A program made the position numbers and the translations under genes. DNA of 64,000 nt from the NCBI RefSeq assembly GCF_029395475.1, contig NZ_CP113917.1:558001-622000 (forward strand), in the 5' to 3' direction. Of this stretch, positions 16,264 through 26,586 are shown piece after piece. Source of the DNA: Bifidobacterium sp. ESL0775. Lineage in GTDB: Bacteria > Actinomycetota > Actinomycetes > Actinomycetales > Bifidobacteriaceae. Under the pieces are notes generated by a model. The model did not search any database. It worked only from the letters and a program-made list of their open reading frames with translations, and was not told where the DNA came from. The stretch's first letter is position 1; each line of letters begins with the position of its first letter.

Positions 16264-19200
16264 ATGACTGAAAACACCTTCTTCTTGAACCGCCTCAGCA
16301 CCGAGCCGCACGCGCTCATCTTCGGCGGCCAGTCCACGCCGTGGGTCAGCTCCCTGGCCGACGAATGCACCGACCCGACCCTGGCGGAGAAGCTCAAGGC
16401 ACACGCCGACGCCTCGGACCGCCTGCTTTCCGCGGTCACCCCGGACCTCTTGGCCACGATGGGCGGCACCGTCGACCTCTTCGGTTTCAAAGCCAACCCG
16501 GCCAAGCTCGGCCCCGCCGCCGATGCGGCCGCCAGCGTCCCCGGCATCGCCTTGGCGCAGTTGGGCGCGCTCATCGACGCGGAGGGCCTTGGCTACAACG
16601 TCGCGCAGGCCAAGCCGCTGGCCACCCTCGGCCATTCGCAGGGCATCATCGCCGAGCACATGGTCGACGCCATAAAGGAGGCCGGTTCCATCGACGCGGC
16701 CAGTGACGCCATCGACGAGATTCTCGCCATCGCACGCTTGATCGGCGCGGCCGGCACCCGCCAGTCCCGCCTGCTGCCGGTGTCCACCAAGTCCGGCGAC
16801 GCCACCCCGATGCTTTCGGTGCGCGGCGCGACCAAACGCCAGATCGAGACGCTGGTCGGCCGGGTCGTCAAGCCCCGTGGCCCCATCGCCTTCGCGGTGA
16901 CCAACGCCACCGATAATTATGTACTTTCCGGCCATCCTGAGGATCTCGCGGCCTTCGCCGTCGAGGTCGGCAAGGAGAACCGCCGCCAGGCCAAGCTGCG
17001 TGCCGACAAGGTGCGTGGCGGCGAGGTCTTCGACCCGATCCTCGAATATCTTGAGGTCACCGTTCCCTTCCATTCCCCGCTGATGGCCGAGGCTGTCGAG
17101 TCCACCGTCAACTGGGCGCAAGCCTGCGGCCTGGACGCCGAACGCGCCCGCACGCTGGCCAGCGAGGTCCTGGTCAACCACGTCGATTGGGCCGCGCGCA
17201 CCGACGTGCTGCTCAAGAGCACCGACCCCACCAAGCTGTGGATCGTGGACATGGGACCCGGCAACACCGTCGGCAAGCTCGTCAGCGCCCTGGTGCAGGG
17301 CACCGGCGTCGGCGTGGTCGAGGCCGACAGCGAAGAGGCCCGCGCCGCGCTTTCCACCATGGAGGAGGAGCCGGTCCGCACGCAGGATTGGCGCAAGTTC
17401 GCCCCCAAGGTCATCTCCACCCCCGCGGGCGACAAGATCCGCACCAAGTTCAGCGATTTGACCGGCAAGCCGCCGGTCCTCCTGGCCGGCATGACGCCCA
17501 CCACCGTCAACGCCGACATCGTCTCCGCGGCCGCCAACGCCGGCTACTGGGTCGAAATGGCCGGTGGCGGGCAGGTCACCTCGGACGTCTTCGACCGCAA
17601 CGTCGCCGACCTCGACAAGGAGCTTGAGGAAGGCCGCACCATCGAGTTCAACGCGATGTTCATGGACCGCTACCTGTGGAACCTGCAGTTCGGCCCCGCC
17701 GGCATCGTCGCCAAGAAGCGCGCCTCCGGAACCCCGATTGATGGCGTCGTCATCTCCGCCGGCATCCCCGAGCTCGACGAGGCCAAACAACTCGTCGCCC
17801 AGCTCAACGAGCAGGGCTTCCCCTACGTCGCGTTCAAGCCCGGCACCGTCGACCAGATCCGCCAGGTCGTGCGCATCGCCAAGGCCGTCGCGCCCGTTTC
17901 CGTCATCATGGAGGTCGAAGGCGGAGCCGCCGGCGGCCACCATTCCTGGGAATCCCTTGATGTGCTCCTGATGGACACCTATGCCGACGTGCGCGCCTGC
18001 GACAACCTCGTGTTGGTCGCCGGTGGCGGCATCGGCACGCCCGAGCGCGCCGCTGATTACATCTCCGGCCAGTGGTCGCGCGCCTATGGCAAGCCCGACA
18101 TGCCCGTCGACGGCGTCCTCATCGGCACCGCCGCGATGACGGCCAAGGAGGCCCACACCAATCCTGACGTCAAGCGCATGCTCGTCGCCACCCCCGGCAT
18201 CTCGCCGAAGCCCGACGATTCCGATCCGTTCGCGCCCCTGGGTGAGAACTGGGTCCCTGCGGGCGTGGTCGCCAAGGGCGGCGTCGCCAGCGGCCTGAGC
18301 CACCTGCACGCCGACATCTACGAGCTCGAGAACGCCTCTGCCCGTTGCGGCCGCCTGCTGGTGCGCGTGATGAAGCACCCGGAGGAGCTGGAAAGCCGCC
18401 GCGACGAGATCATCGAGGCCCTCAACAAGACCTCGCGCCCGTACTTCGGCGACCTTGACAAGATGACCTACGTCCAGTGGGCGCAACGTTTCGCCGAGCT
18501 CACCTACCCGTGGGCCGACCCGACCTATGCCGACCGCTTCCTGCACCTCCTGCAGCGCGCCGAATCCCGCGTCTGCGACCAGGAGTCCGGCGAGTTCGCG
18601 TCGCTGTTCAACTCCCGCGCCGACGTCGAGAACGACCCGCAGGGCGCCATCGACAAGCTGCAACGCGCCTACCCGCGCGCCGCCGAGGTCACCGTGACCC
18701 CGACCGACGTGGCTTGGTTCCCGACCTTGATCCACGAGTACCACAAGCCGGTGCCCTTCGTGCCGCAGATCGACAACGACCTGCTGCGCTGGTGGGGCCA
18801 GGACCAGCTTTGGCAGTCCGAGGATCCGCGTTATTCCGCCGATTCCGTGCGCGCCATCCCCGGCCCGATTTCCGTGGCCGGCATCACCACCGTCGACGAG
18901 CCCGTCGGCTCCATCCTCGGCCGCTTCGAGGCCGCCGCGCTCGACCGCACCCGCGAGATCAACGGGGGAGCCGAGCCGCAGCGCGCCTTCGCCGAGCTCG
19001 ACGCCGCCAAGACCGCCGAGGACTTCATCCGCAAGTCCCCGAACATCTCCTGGGTCGGCCACCTCATGGCCAACCCCGCCTTCGGCACCCCGAACGGCGA
19101 TAAGTATTACGAAATCCGCCCGGTGGGCGACGAGGACGGCACCGAGCTCTACGACCTCGACATCCACCTCGACACCTTCTGGGACAACGATCCCGACGGC

Positions 19201-22200
19201 GGCCTCTCCAAGCACGCCGTGCGCGACATCGTCATCCCGCTGAACGTCCGCCCCAGTGAATCCGGGCTCTTCCCGGTCGTCGACCGCGAACGCCTTCCGA
19301 AGCACGTCTACGCGATGCTCGCCGACACCGCCGGCATCGGCAACACCGCCATCACCGGCGACAAGCTGACCGCGATGCCGCAAATCGAAGAGATGAGCGA
19401 CAAGGAGGCCTTCCCTTACGGCCAGGCCCACTCCAGCTACACTCTCTCCGCCAACCTCGGCTACGATCACGAGGCCGCCACCGCCGGCAACATGCCCGGT
19501 TCGCTGAACGCCTCGCGCATCGCCCCCGACGCCCTGGTCGGCCCGGCCTGGCCCGCGATCTACACGGCCCTCGGCTCGGTCTACGTCCACGGCTATCCGG
19601 TCATCGAAGGCCTCTTGAACGCCGTCCACCTCGACCATCAGATGGAACTCGAGGTCACCGAGGACGAGCTTCTGGGGCACGTCGGCGAGAAGATCAACCT
19701 CACCAGCTGGGCCGACGCCTACGCCGAGTCCGCTTCCGGTCGCATCGTCACGATCCACGTCACTCACACCGCCATTGACGGCACCGTCCTGGCCCACGAG
19801 GTCGAGCGTTTCGCCGTGCGCGGCCGCTCCTACTCCGACGAGCTGCCGGTGGACGTGCCCGATTACGGCGATTACCTGAGCTACCGTGAAGCCCGCACCG
19901 GCGCCGGCACGCCGTTCGGCGAGGAGGACGACAAGGGGCTTGACCCCGTGGTCTCCACCCCGCGTCGCATGCTCCGCCGCGTCACGTTGACCGCGCCAAG
20001 CGAGATGACCGCGTTCGCCCGCACTTCCGGCGATTTCAACCCGATCCACACCTCGCGTCGAGGCGCTGCGGTCTCCGGCCTGAAGGCCCCGCTGGTGCAT
20101 GGCATGTGGCTTTCCGCCGCCGCCCAGCACGTCGTGCAGGCGCGCGATGACAAGGGCGCGCATTACGAGATCGTCGGCTGGACCTACAACATGTACGGCA
20201 TGGTGCAGCTTGGCGACAAGGTCGAGATTTCGGTCGAGCGCATCGGCAAGCTGCGTCACGGCGGCATGACCCTTGAGGTCACCTGCCGCATCGACGGCAA
20301 TATCGTCTCCCGTGGCACCGCCGCGGTCCGCGCCCCGCGTTCCGCCTACGTCTATCCCGGCCAGGGCATCCAGCAGAAGGGCATGGTCTTGGACGAGCGC
20401 GCCAAGTCGGCCGCCGCCCGCGAGACCTGGGAACGTGCCGACAAGCTCACCCGCGAAAAGCTCGGCTTCTCGATCCTCGCCATCGTGCGTGACAACCCGA
20501 AGACGCTCACGGCCAACGGCGTGACCTATCATCACCCCGACGGCCTCCTGGACCTCACGCAGTTCACCCAGGTGGCGCTCGCCACCGTCGCCTACGCCCA
20601 GACCTCACGCCTGCGCGAGGCCGGCAGCGACATCTGGCCCGCCTATTTCGCCGGCCATTCGCTGGGCGAATACAACGCCTTGAGCTCTTTCGCCGGCATC
20701 ATCCCGTTCGAGACGGTGCTCGAGCTGGTCTTCCAGCGAGGGTCGGCGATGAACAGCCTCATCGACCGTGACGAGCAGGGACGTTCCAACTACCGCATGG
20801 CTGCCTTGCGCCCGAACCAGTTCGGCGTGGGCGACGACGGCGTGGACGATTACGTCAAGTCCGTGAGCGAGGCGAGCGGCGAGTTCCTGCAGATCGTCAA
20901 CTACAACCTCGCCGGCCAGCAGTACGTCATCGCCGGCACGCTCAAGGGCCTCGAAGCTCTGAAGGCCGATTCCGCGCGTCGCGTCAAGGAATACGGCGGC
21001 AAGCCGGCGCTCATGTACGTGCCCGGCATCGACGTGCCGTTCCACTCCATGCTCCTGCGCAAGGGCGTGCCCGACTTCCGCAACAAGCTCGACACCCTGC
21101 TCCCGGCGCATATCGACTACTCCCGTTTGGTCGGCCGCTACATCCCGAACCTCGTAGCGACACCGTTTGAGATGACGAAGGAATTTGCCAAGAAGATCGT
21201 CGACGTCGTGCCGTCCACCCGCATCCAGGAAGCGCTCGACAACCCGGAGGTCTGGGATTCCTACGCCGCCGACGAGCAGAAGCTCGGCCGTCTGCTCTTC
21301 ACCGAGCTCCTGGCCTGGCAGTTCGCCTCCCCGGTGCGTTGGATTGAGACGCAGGCCATCATGTTCGGCGACCCGGCACAGGGCGGCCTCGGCGTGGAGA
21401 ACTACGTTGAGGTCGGCCTCGGCAACCAGCCGACGCTGGCGAACTTGGCCACCAAGACCCTGCGTCTGCCTGATTTCTCCGGCAGCGAGGTCGCGGTCTA
21501 CAACCTTGGTCGTGACGAGCAGCGCGTTTATATGACTGATTCGGATTCACTGGTTCCTGATACGGATGATGACGCTGACGAGGCCCCGGCCGTTGCTCAG
21601 CCCGCCGCTGCAGCTTCGGCTCCGACGGCGCAAGCTGCCGCTCCTGCAGCCACTCCAGCTTCGGCACCCGCAACGCCCGCCGCCGCAGCTCCGGCCGCAC
21701 CGGCCGCCGCATCCGGCGAACGCCCCGCGGATCTGCCCTTCAAGGCATCCGATGGCATCGCGATGCTTCTGGCCTACGCGGCCAAGGTGCGCCCCGACCA
21801 GATCGGCGACAGCGACACCACCGACACGCTGACCAACGGCGTCTCTTCACGTCGTAACCAGCTGCTGATGGACATCAGCTCCGAGCTGGGCGTGGCATCG
21901 GTCGACGGCGCCGCCGAGGCGTCGATCACCGACCTCTACGCACTGGTCAACAAGGTGGCTCCGAACTACAAGCCGTTCGGCCCCGTGCTTTCCGACATCG
22001 TGCGCGACCGCATCCGTGGCCTCTTCGGCGCTTCCGGCGTCAAGCAGGCCCAGGTCGTCAAGCGCGTCACCGACACCTGGCAGCTGGGCCAGGGCTGGGC
22101 CGATTATGTGCTCGCCGCTTTGGTACTTGAAACCCGCGAAGGCACGTCCTCGCGTGGCGACGACCTCGCCAGCCTCGGTTCTGCCCAGGTCTCCAACGCC

Positions 22201-25200
22201 AACGACGCCAACGCGCTGATCGACGCGGCCGTGCAGAAGGTCGCCGCCGATCACGGCGTGGCCGTGGCCCTACCGAGCGTCGGTGGCGCCGGTGGCTCGG
22301 TGGTCGATTCCGCCGCGCTCGACGCCTTCGCCGAGAAGGTCACCGGAGCCGACGGCGTGCTCGCCAAGACCGCACGCTTCGTGCTCGACGAACTTGACAT
22401 TAAGGCTCCCGTTCCCGCCGAGGATGAGGATGAGGACGCCGCTGTGGTCGAGGCCGTTGAGGCCGAACTTGGCAGCGACTGGGTCGATCAGGTCGCCCCG
22501 CGCTTCGACGAGCGCAAGGCCCTCCTGCTCGATGACCGCTGGGCCACCGCGCGCGAGGATCTCGTCCGTCTGTATTACAACCATGACCAGAAGGTTGCCT
22601 CGCTGAGCTTCATCGGCGCGGGCCGCGAGGTCGCCGATCAGGCCACTTGGTTCGCCTCCAAGGCCGCGGTCGACGGTGACAGCATCATGGCCTCCACCTT
22701 CAACCGTATCGCGGTCGAGGCGCGCAGCAACGCCAAGACCGACCCGAAGGCGTCCCGCTTCGCCGGCGACGTCGCCGTGGTCACCGGCGTGGCCCCGAAC
22801 TCCATCGCGGGCCAGGTCGTCGAAGGCCTCTTGGCCGGCGGCGCGACGGTGATCGCCACCTCGCACAGCTTCAAGCAGTCGGTGAAGGCATGGGCCGAGC
22901 AGGTCTACCGTGAGCACGCGGTCGGCGACGCCAAGCTTTGGCTGGTTCCGGCCAACCTCTCCAGCTACCGCGACGTTGATGCCCTTGTCAAGTGGGTCGG
23001 CGGCGTGAGCAAGAAGACCACCGGCGCCACCACCACGATCCTGAAGCCGGCCTACGAGCCGAGCCTCTTCTTCCCGTTCGCGGCTCCTCCGGTGCACGGT
23101 ACCATGGCCGATTCCGGCCAGCTCTTCGAGTCGCAGGCACGTCTGATGCTCTGGGGCGTCGAGCGCGCGATCACCGGTTTCGCGGCCATCGGCGGCGACA
23201 CCGACGTGCAGCACAAGCTTCACGTCGTCCTGCCCGGTTCCCCGAACCGCGGCGTCTTCGGTGGCGACGGCGCGTACGGCGAGGTCAAGGCCTCGTTCGA
23301 CGCCATCGTCACCCGTGCCCGCGCCGAGAAGGATTGGTCCGGCAGGGTCACCTTCGCCCACCCGCTGATCGGCTGGGTGCGTGGCACCGGCCTCATGGGC
23401 GGCAACGATCCGTTGGTCGATGTGGTCGAACGTCATGGCATCCACACCTATTCCACCGCCGAGGTCGCCGAGCAGCTGCTCGACCTGGCCGATACCGGTG
23501 CCCGCAAGCAGGCCGAGAAGGCCCCGCTTCGCGCCGATCTGACCGGTGGTTTGGGCAGTGAGCCCATCGACATCTCCGCTCTGCGCGCCGAAGCCGAGGC
23601 CGACAAGGCCAATTCTGCCGCGGCAAGCGCCGACGAAAGCGCCGAGGCGGATGCCGCAGCGAAGAGCAAGGCCGGCAAGGCGACGCTTATCAAGGCGTTG
23701 CCCACCCCGAACCCGCCGCGTCAGGCTGAGGTCAACTTGGCCGATTGGCAGGGCGTCACCGTCAAGCCCGAAGACCAGATCGTCATTGTCTCCATCGGTG
23801 AGCTGGGCCCGTGGGGCTCCGGCCGCACCCGCAGCGAGGCCGAGCTGGGCATCCATCCCGACGGCAGTGTCGATCTCTCCGCCGGTGCGGTGCTCGAGCT
23901 GGCTTGGAACATGGGCCTGGTCACCTGGCAGGACAGCCCGAAGGCCGGCTGGTACGACACCGACGGCAACCTCGTGCCCGAAGAGGACATCGCCGAGCGT
24001 TATCACGACGAGGTCGTGGCCCGCTCCGGCCTGCGCCCCTTCGACAACGGCATGGGCAGCGGCGACTATCAGAACGACACCGCCAGCGGCGAGGTGGAGA
24101 TCTACCTCGACCACGAGGTCACCTTCAACGTCCCCAGCGAGGAAGTCGCCCAGCAGTATGTCATCATGGACGCCGAGCACACCACGGTCGCCCAGGACGA
24201 GGAGTCCGGCGAGTGGAGCGTCACCCGCCAGCCCGGTTCGATGATTCGCGTGCCCAAGCGCTTCGCGATGACCCGCACCGTCGGCGGCCAGTTCCCGAAG
24301 GGCTTCGACCCGGTCAAGTGGGGCATTCCGGCCTCCATGGTCGGCGAGGTCGACGAGATCGCGCTGTGGAACATCGTCACCACGGTCGACGCATACCTTT
24401 CCGCCGGTTTCAGCCCCTCCGAGGTGTTGCAGACGATTCATCCTTCGATGGTCGCCTCTACGCAGGGCACCGGTTTCGGCGGCATGGCCAGCATGCGCAA
24501 GCTCTACCTCGACCGCTTCCTCGGCCACGAGATCCCGACCGACATCCTGCAGGAAGCCCTGCCGAACGTCGTCGCCGCGCACGTCATGCAGTCCTACATC
24601 GGCGGCTACGGCAACATGGTCCAGCCGGTTTCGGCCTGTGCCACCGCCGCGGTCTCGCTGGAAGAGGGCGTCGACAAGATCGCCCTGCACAAGGCGGACT
24701 TCGTGGTCACCGGCGCTATCGATGACATCGGCGTGGATTCGGTGATCGGCTTCGGCAACATGGGTGCCACCGCCGACGCGAACGTGATGTACGGCAAGGG
24801 CATTTCCGACCGTTTCTTCTCCCGCTCCAACGACCGTCGCCGCGATGGCTTCGTCGAGTCCGAGGGCGGCGGCACGATGCTGGTCACCCGTGGCGACATC
24901 GCGCTGAAGATGGGCCTGCCGGTCGCGGCCGTGGTCGGTTACGTCCACAGCTTCGCCGACGGTGCGCACACCTCGATCCCGGCTCCGGGCTTGGGTGCGC
25001 TCGCCGCGGCCCAGGGCGGTGCGAACTCCCAGCTGGTCCGCCAGCTGGCGCGTCTTGGCGTCGCCCCTGACGATATCGCCGTGGTCTCCAAGCACGACAC
25101 GTCCACCAACGCCAACGATTCCAACGAATCCGAGCTGCACAACTCCATCCAGCACGCCATCGGCCGTAACGATGGAAATCCGCTGTTCGTCATTTCGCAG

Positions 25201-25698
25201 AAGAGCCTCACCGGCCACGCGATGGGCGGTGCCGCGATCTTCCAGATCGACGGTGTGACTCAGCTCTTCAAGTCCGGCGTCATTCCGGCCAACGCGGCAC
25301 TGGATTGCGTCGACCCGAAGATGCGCAAAGACGACCACATGGTCTGGCTTCGCAAGCCGCTCAACATCGGCTCCATCAAGGCTGGCCTGGTCACCTCACT
25401 CGGTTTCGGCCACGTCTCCGGCTTCGTTGCCCTCGTGCACCCCGGCGCCTTCGAGGCGGCCGTCGCCAACGAGTACGGCCAGGACGTGCTCGACAAGTGG
25501 CGTGCCCGCGCCAACGAGCGTCTGGCCCGTGGCGAACGCCGCCGCCTGATGGGCATGATGGGCGAGGCCCCGCTCTACGAGGAGATCGACAACCGTCGCT
25601 TCCACGAGGACACGAAGACCTACAACGCCCACGAGGCCGAAAAGGCGATGCTTCTCAACCCGGACGCCCGCCTAGGCTCCGACGGCTACTTCGCGTAA
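16264..25698 (+). CDS. fas: Type I fatty acid synthase, single polypeptide
   Basis: 3144 residues; cytosolic multidomain synthase of the actinobacterial type. Domain order and landmarks: acetyltransferase with GHSQG (S125); enoyl reductase starting VLLAGMTPTTVNAD (about 405); MaoC-like dehydratase SGDFNPIHTS (D1257, H1262); malonyl/palmitoyl transferase GHSLGEY (S1466); a Pro/Ala-rich linker (about 1775-1820); ACP with GVSSRRNQ, S1861 being the probable phosphopantetheine site by comparison with fungal ACP; ketoreductase from about 2168 (VAVVTGVAPNSIAG); a second Ala/Glu-rich linker (about 2440-2480); and ketosynthase with C2792 in SACATAA, H2944 and H2985. All catalytic residues I looked for are present. 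A ribosome site (AAGGAAG) precedes the ATG. acpS follows. Confidence 0.98.
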   Translation: MTENTFFLNRLSTEPHALIFGGQSTPWVSSLADECTDPTLAEKLKAHADASDRLLSAVTPDLLATMGGTVDLFGFKANPAKLGPAADAAASVPGIALAQLGALIDAEGLGYNVAQAKPLATLGHSQGIIAEHMVDAIKEAGSIDAASDAIDEILAIARLIGAAGTRQSRLLPVSTKSGDATPMLSVRGATKRQIETLVGRVVKPRGPIAFAVTNATDNYVLSGHPEDLAAFAVEVGKENRRQAKLRADKVRGGEVFDPILEYLEVTVPFHSPLMAEAVESTVNWAQACGLDAERARTLASEVLVNHVDWAARTDVLLKSTDPTKLWIVDMGPGNTVGKLVSALVQGTGVGVVEADSEEARAALSTMEEEPVRTQDWRKFAPKVISTPAGDKIRTKFSDLTGKPPVLLAGMTPTTVNADIVSAAANAGYWVEMAGGGQVTSDVFDRNVADLDKELEEGRTIEFNAMFMDRYLWNLQFGPAGIVAKKRASGTPIDGVVISAGIPELDEAKQLVAQLNEQGFPYVAFKPGTVDQIRQVVRIAKAVAPVSVIMEVEGGAAGGHHSWESLDVLLMDTYADVRACDNLVLVAGGGIGTPERAADYISGQWSRAYGKPDMPVDGVLIGTAAMTAKEAHTNPDVKRMLVATPGISPKPDDSDPFAPLGENWVPAGVVAKGGVASGLSHLHADIYELENASARCGRLLVRVMKHPEELESRRDEIIEALNKTSRPYFGDLDKMTYVQWAQRFAELTYPWADPTYADRFLHLLQRAESRVCDQESGEFASLFNSRADVENDPQGAIDKLQRAYPRAAEVTVTPTDVAWFPTLIHEYHKPVPFVPQIDNDLLRWWGQDQLWQSEDPRYSADSVRAIPGPISVAGITTVDEPVGSILGRFEAAALDRTREINGGAEPQRAFAELDAAKTAEDFIRKSPNISWVGHLMANPAFGTPNGDKYYEIRPVGDEDGTELYDLDIHLDTFWDNDPDGGLSKHAVRDIVIPLNVRPSESGLFPVVDRERLPKHVYAMLADTAGIGNTAITGDKLTAMPQIEEMSDKEAFPYGQAHSSYTLSANLGYDHEAATAGNMPGSLNASRIAPDALVGPAWPAIYTALGSVYVHGYPVIEGLLNAVHLDHQMELEVTEDELLGHVGEKINLTSWADAYAESASGRIVTIHVTHTAIDGTVLAHEVERFAVRGRSYSDELPVDVPDYGDYLSYREARTGAGTPFGEEDDKGLDPVVSTPRRMLRRVTLTAPSEMTAFARTSGDFNPIHTSRRGAAVSGLKAPLVHGMWLSAAAQHVVQARDDKGAHYEIVGWTYNMYGMVQLGDKVEISVERIGKLRHGGMTLEVTCRIDGNIVSRGTAAVRAPRSAYVYPGQGIQQKGMVLDERAKSAAARETWERADKLTREKLGFSILAIVRDNPKTLTANGVTYHHPDGLLDLTQFTQVALATVAYAQTSRLREAGSDIWPAYFAGHSLGEYNALSSFAGIIPFETVLELVFQRGSAMNSLIDRDEQGRSNYRMAALRPNQFGVGDDGVDDYVKSVSEASGEFLQIVNYNLAGQQYVIAGTLKGLEALKADSARRVKEYGGKPALMYVPGIDVPFHSMLLRKGVPDFRNKLDTLLPAHIDYSRLVGRYIPNLVATPFEMTKEFAKKIVDVVPSTRIQEALDNPEVWDSYAADEQKLGRLLFTELLAWQFASPVRWIETQAIMFGDPAQGGLGVENYVEVGLGNQPTLANLATKTLRLPDFSGSEVAVYNLGRDEQRVYMTDSDSLVPDTDDDADEAPAVAQPAAAASAPTAQAAAPAATPASAPATPAAAAPAAPAAASGERPADLPFKASDGIAMLLAYAAKVRPDQIGDSDTTDTLTNGVSSRRNQLLMDISSELGVASVDGAAEASITDLYALVNKVAPNYKPFGPVLSDIVRDRIRGLFGASGVKQAQVVKRVTDTWQLGQGWADYVLAALVLETREGTSSRGDDLASLGSAQVSNANDANALIDAAVQKVAADHGVAVALPSVGGAGGSVVDSAALDAFAEKVTGADGVLAKTARFVLDELDIKAPVPAEDEDEDAAVVEAVEAELGSDWVDQVAPRFDERKALLLDDRWATAREDLVRLYYNHDQKVASLSFIGAGREVADQATWFASKAAVDGDSIMASTFNRIAVEARSNAKTDPKASRFAGDVAVVTGVAPNSIAGQVVEGLLAGGATVIATSHSFKQSVKAWAEQVYREHAVGDAKLWLVPANLSSYRDVDALVKWVGGVSKKTTGATTTILKPAYEPSLFFPFAAPPVHGTMADSGQLFESQARLMLWGVERAITGFAAIGGDTDVQHKLHVVLPGSPNRGVFGGDGAYGEVKASFDAIVTRARAEKDWSGRVTFAHPLIGWVRGTGLMGGNDPLVDVVERHGIHTYSTAEVAEQLLDLADTGARKQAEKAPLRADLTGGLGSEPIDISALRAEAEADKANSAAASADESAEADAAAKSKAGKATLIKALPTPNPPRQAEVNLADWQGVTVKPEDQIVIVSIGELGPWGSGRTRSEAELGIHPDGSVDLSAGAVLELAWNMGLVTWQDSPKAGWYDTDGNLVPEEDIAERYHDEVVARSGLRPFDNGMGSGDYQNDTASGEVEIYLDHEVTFNVPSEEVAQQYVIMDAEHTTVAQDEESGEWSVTRQPGSMIRVPKRFAMTRTVGGQFPKGFDPVKWGIPASMVGEVDEIALWNIVTTVDAYLSAGFSPSEVLQTIHPSMVASTQGTGFGGMASMRKLYLDRFLGHEIPTDILQEALPNVVAAHVMQSYIGGYGNMVQPVSACATAAVSLEEGVDKIALHKADFVVTGAIDDIGVDSVIGFGNMGATADANVMYGKGISDRFFSRSNDRRRDGFVESEGGGTMLVTRGDIALKMGLPVAAVVGYVHSFADGAHTSIPAPGLGALAAAQGGANSQLVRQLARLGVAPDDIAVVSKHDTSTNANDSNESELHNSIQHAIGRNDGNPLFVISQKSLTGHAMGGAAIFQIDGVTQLFKSGVIPANAALDCVDPKMRKDDHMVWLRKPLNIGSIKAGLVTSLGFGHVSGFVALVHPGAFEAAVANEYGQDVLDKWRARANERLARGERRRLMGMMGEAPLYEEIDNRRFHEDTKTYNAHEAEKAMLLNPDARLGSDGYFA

Positions 25699-25727
25699 CT
25701 TGAGGTAAACCAAATAATTGGTATCAG

Positions 25728-25772
25728 CCGTGCGGTTTGCAGTGTACGTTCCTGCAAACCGCACGGTTGTTT
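25728..25772 (+). terminator. Rho-independent terminator after fas
   Basis: Perfect 15-bp stem CCGTGCGGTTTGCAG (25728-25742) with CTGCAAACCGCACGG (25752-25766), nine-base loop, followed by TTGTTT. It lies between fas and acpS, so acpS expression depends on read-through or its own promoter. Confidence 0.85.
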
Positions 25773-25799
25773 CATATCCGGCGGTAGCATGGGAATGTG

Positions 25800-26408
25800 A
25801 TGGATTTCAACGAAAACTCCGATTCGTCGGGTCTCAGCTCTGGCGTGCTTGGAATAGGGCACGACGTCGTGGATGTCGACGGGTTCGCGGCGCAGCTGGG
25901 CGAGACGGGGTCGCGCATGCGCGGGCTGTTCTCGACGCGTGAGCTGCGGCAGGCGGCGGCGCGGGCCAAGGCCAAGCATGACGGCCAGGCTGTGCATCTC
26001 GCGGTGCGTTGGGCGGGCAAGGAGGCCGTGCTCAAGGCCTGGTGCGAGGCGCTGGGGGAGCGGCCCAACCCGTACACGCTCGACGATTTCCCGTGGGCAC
26101 AGATCGAGATCCTCGATGATTCGCGCTCGCGGCCTCGCGTGGTGCTGTCGCAGGATTGCGAGGCTACGTTACTGAGATCGCTGGGTGCGCGGCGGACGGA
26201 AACGGCGGGCGCGGATGAGGAATCGTCGGACGTGGTTTCGGGAGATGAGGTCTCGGCGGATGGGGTCTCATCAGATGGGGATTCGTTTGCTTTTGGCGGG
26301 GGACGGCTTGGCGCTGGTGCGCCGACTTTGCGCTGGCATGTCTCGCTGAGCCACGATGGGCCGATCGCCTCGGCTGTGGCGTTGTTGGTCGGTGAATCCA
26401 AGAGATAA
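25800..26408 (+). CDS. acpS: Holo-[acyl-carrier-protein] synthase
   Basis: 202 residues. It transfers 4'-phosphopantetheine from CoA to the serine of an ACP, here presumably the ACP domain of the adjacent synthase. The AcpS signatures GIGHDVVDVDGFA (about 17-29) and AVRWAGKEAVLKAW (about 75-88) carry the Mg-binding Asp and Glu residues. Family members are about 125 residues; the extra length comes from an N-terminal tail and a repetitive Ser/Asp/Val/Gly-rich insertion around 137-170, before the final WHVSLSHDGPIASAVAL strand. ATG at 25800 or the adjacent in-frame GTG at 25797 could be the start; no strong ribosome site is visible. Confidence 0.93.
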   Translation: MDFNENSDSSGLSSGVLGIGHDVVDVDGFAAQLGETGSRMRGLFSTRELRQAAARAKAKHDGQAVHLAVRWAGKEAVLKAWCEALGERPNPYTLDDFPWAQIEILDDSRSRPRVVLSQDCEATLLRSLGARRTETAGADEESSDVVSGDEVSADGVSSDGDSFAFGGGRLGAGAPTLRWHVSLSHDGPIASAVALLVGESKR

Positions 26409-26445
26409 CAATAATGGCTTCACACCTGCGGGATATCTAAGTATC

Positions 26446-26520
26446 GCAAAGCCGCGTGCGTAGCAAATTCTTCAGGCGGTTCGTTGATATTGCGACGCCG
26501 TAATTGCAAAGCCGCGTGCG
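26446..26520. repeat. Direct repeat GCAAAGCCGCGTGCG, two copies 60 bases apart
   Basis: Exact 15-base copies at 26446-26460 and 26506-26520, each followed by a GCAAA within the next eight bases (TAGCAAA and CGCAAA). They lie between acpS and the GH3 gene, upstream of that gene's promoter. The 60-base spacing is close to six helical turns, which would put both copies on about the same DNA face. Confidence 0.6.
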
Positions 26521-26586
26521 CGCAAACTCATCATGTTGCGATAGACAAATTTTCATTATTTACGTAAAGATAGCGATGACGAATGG

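Noticed and set aside
16207..20535. 1442-codon open frame on the minus strand
   Set aside because: Antisense shadow of fas; Gly/Asp/Val/Arg-rich product with no domain, a typical result of GC-rich third positions.
22270..25338. 1022-codon minus-strand open frame
   Set aside because: Also antisense to fas, same composition artefact, no ribosome site.
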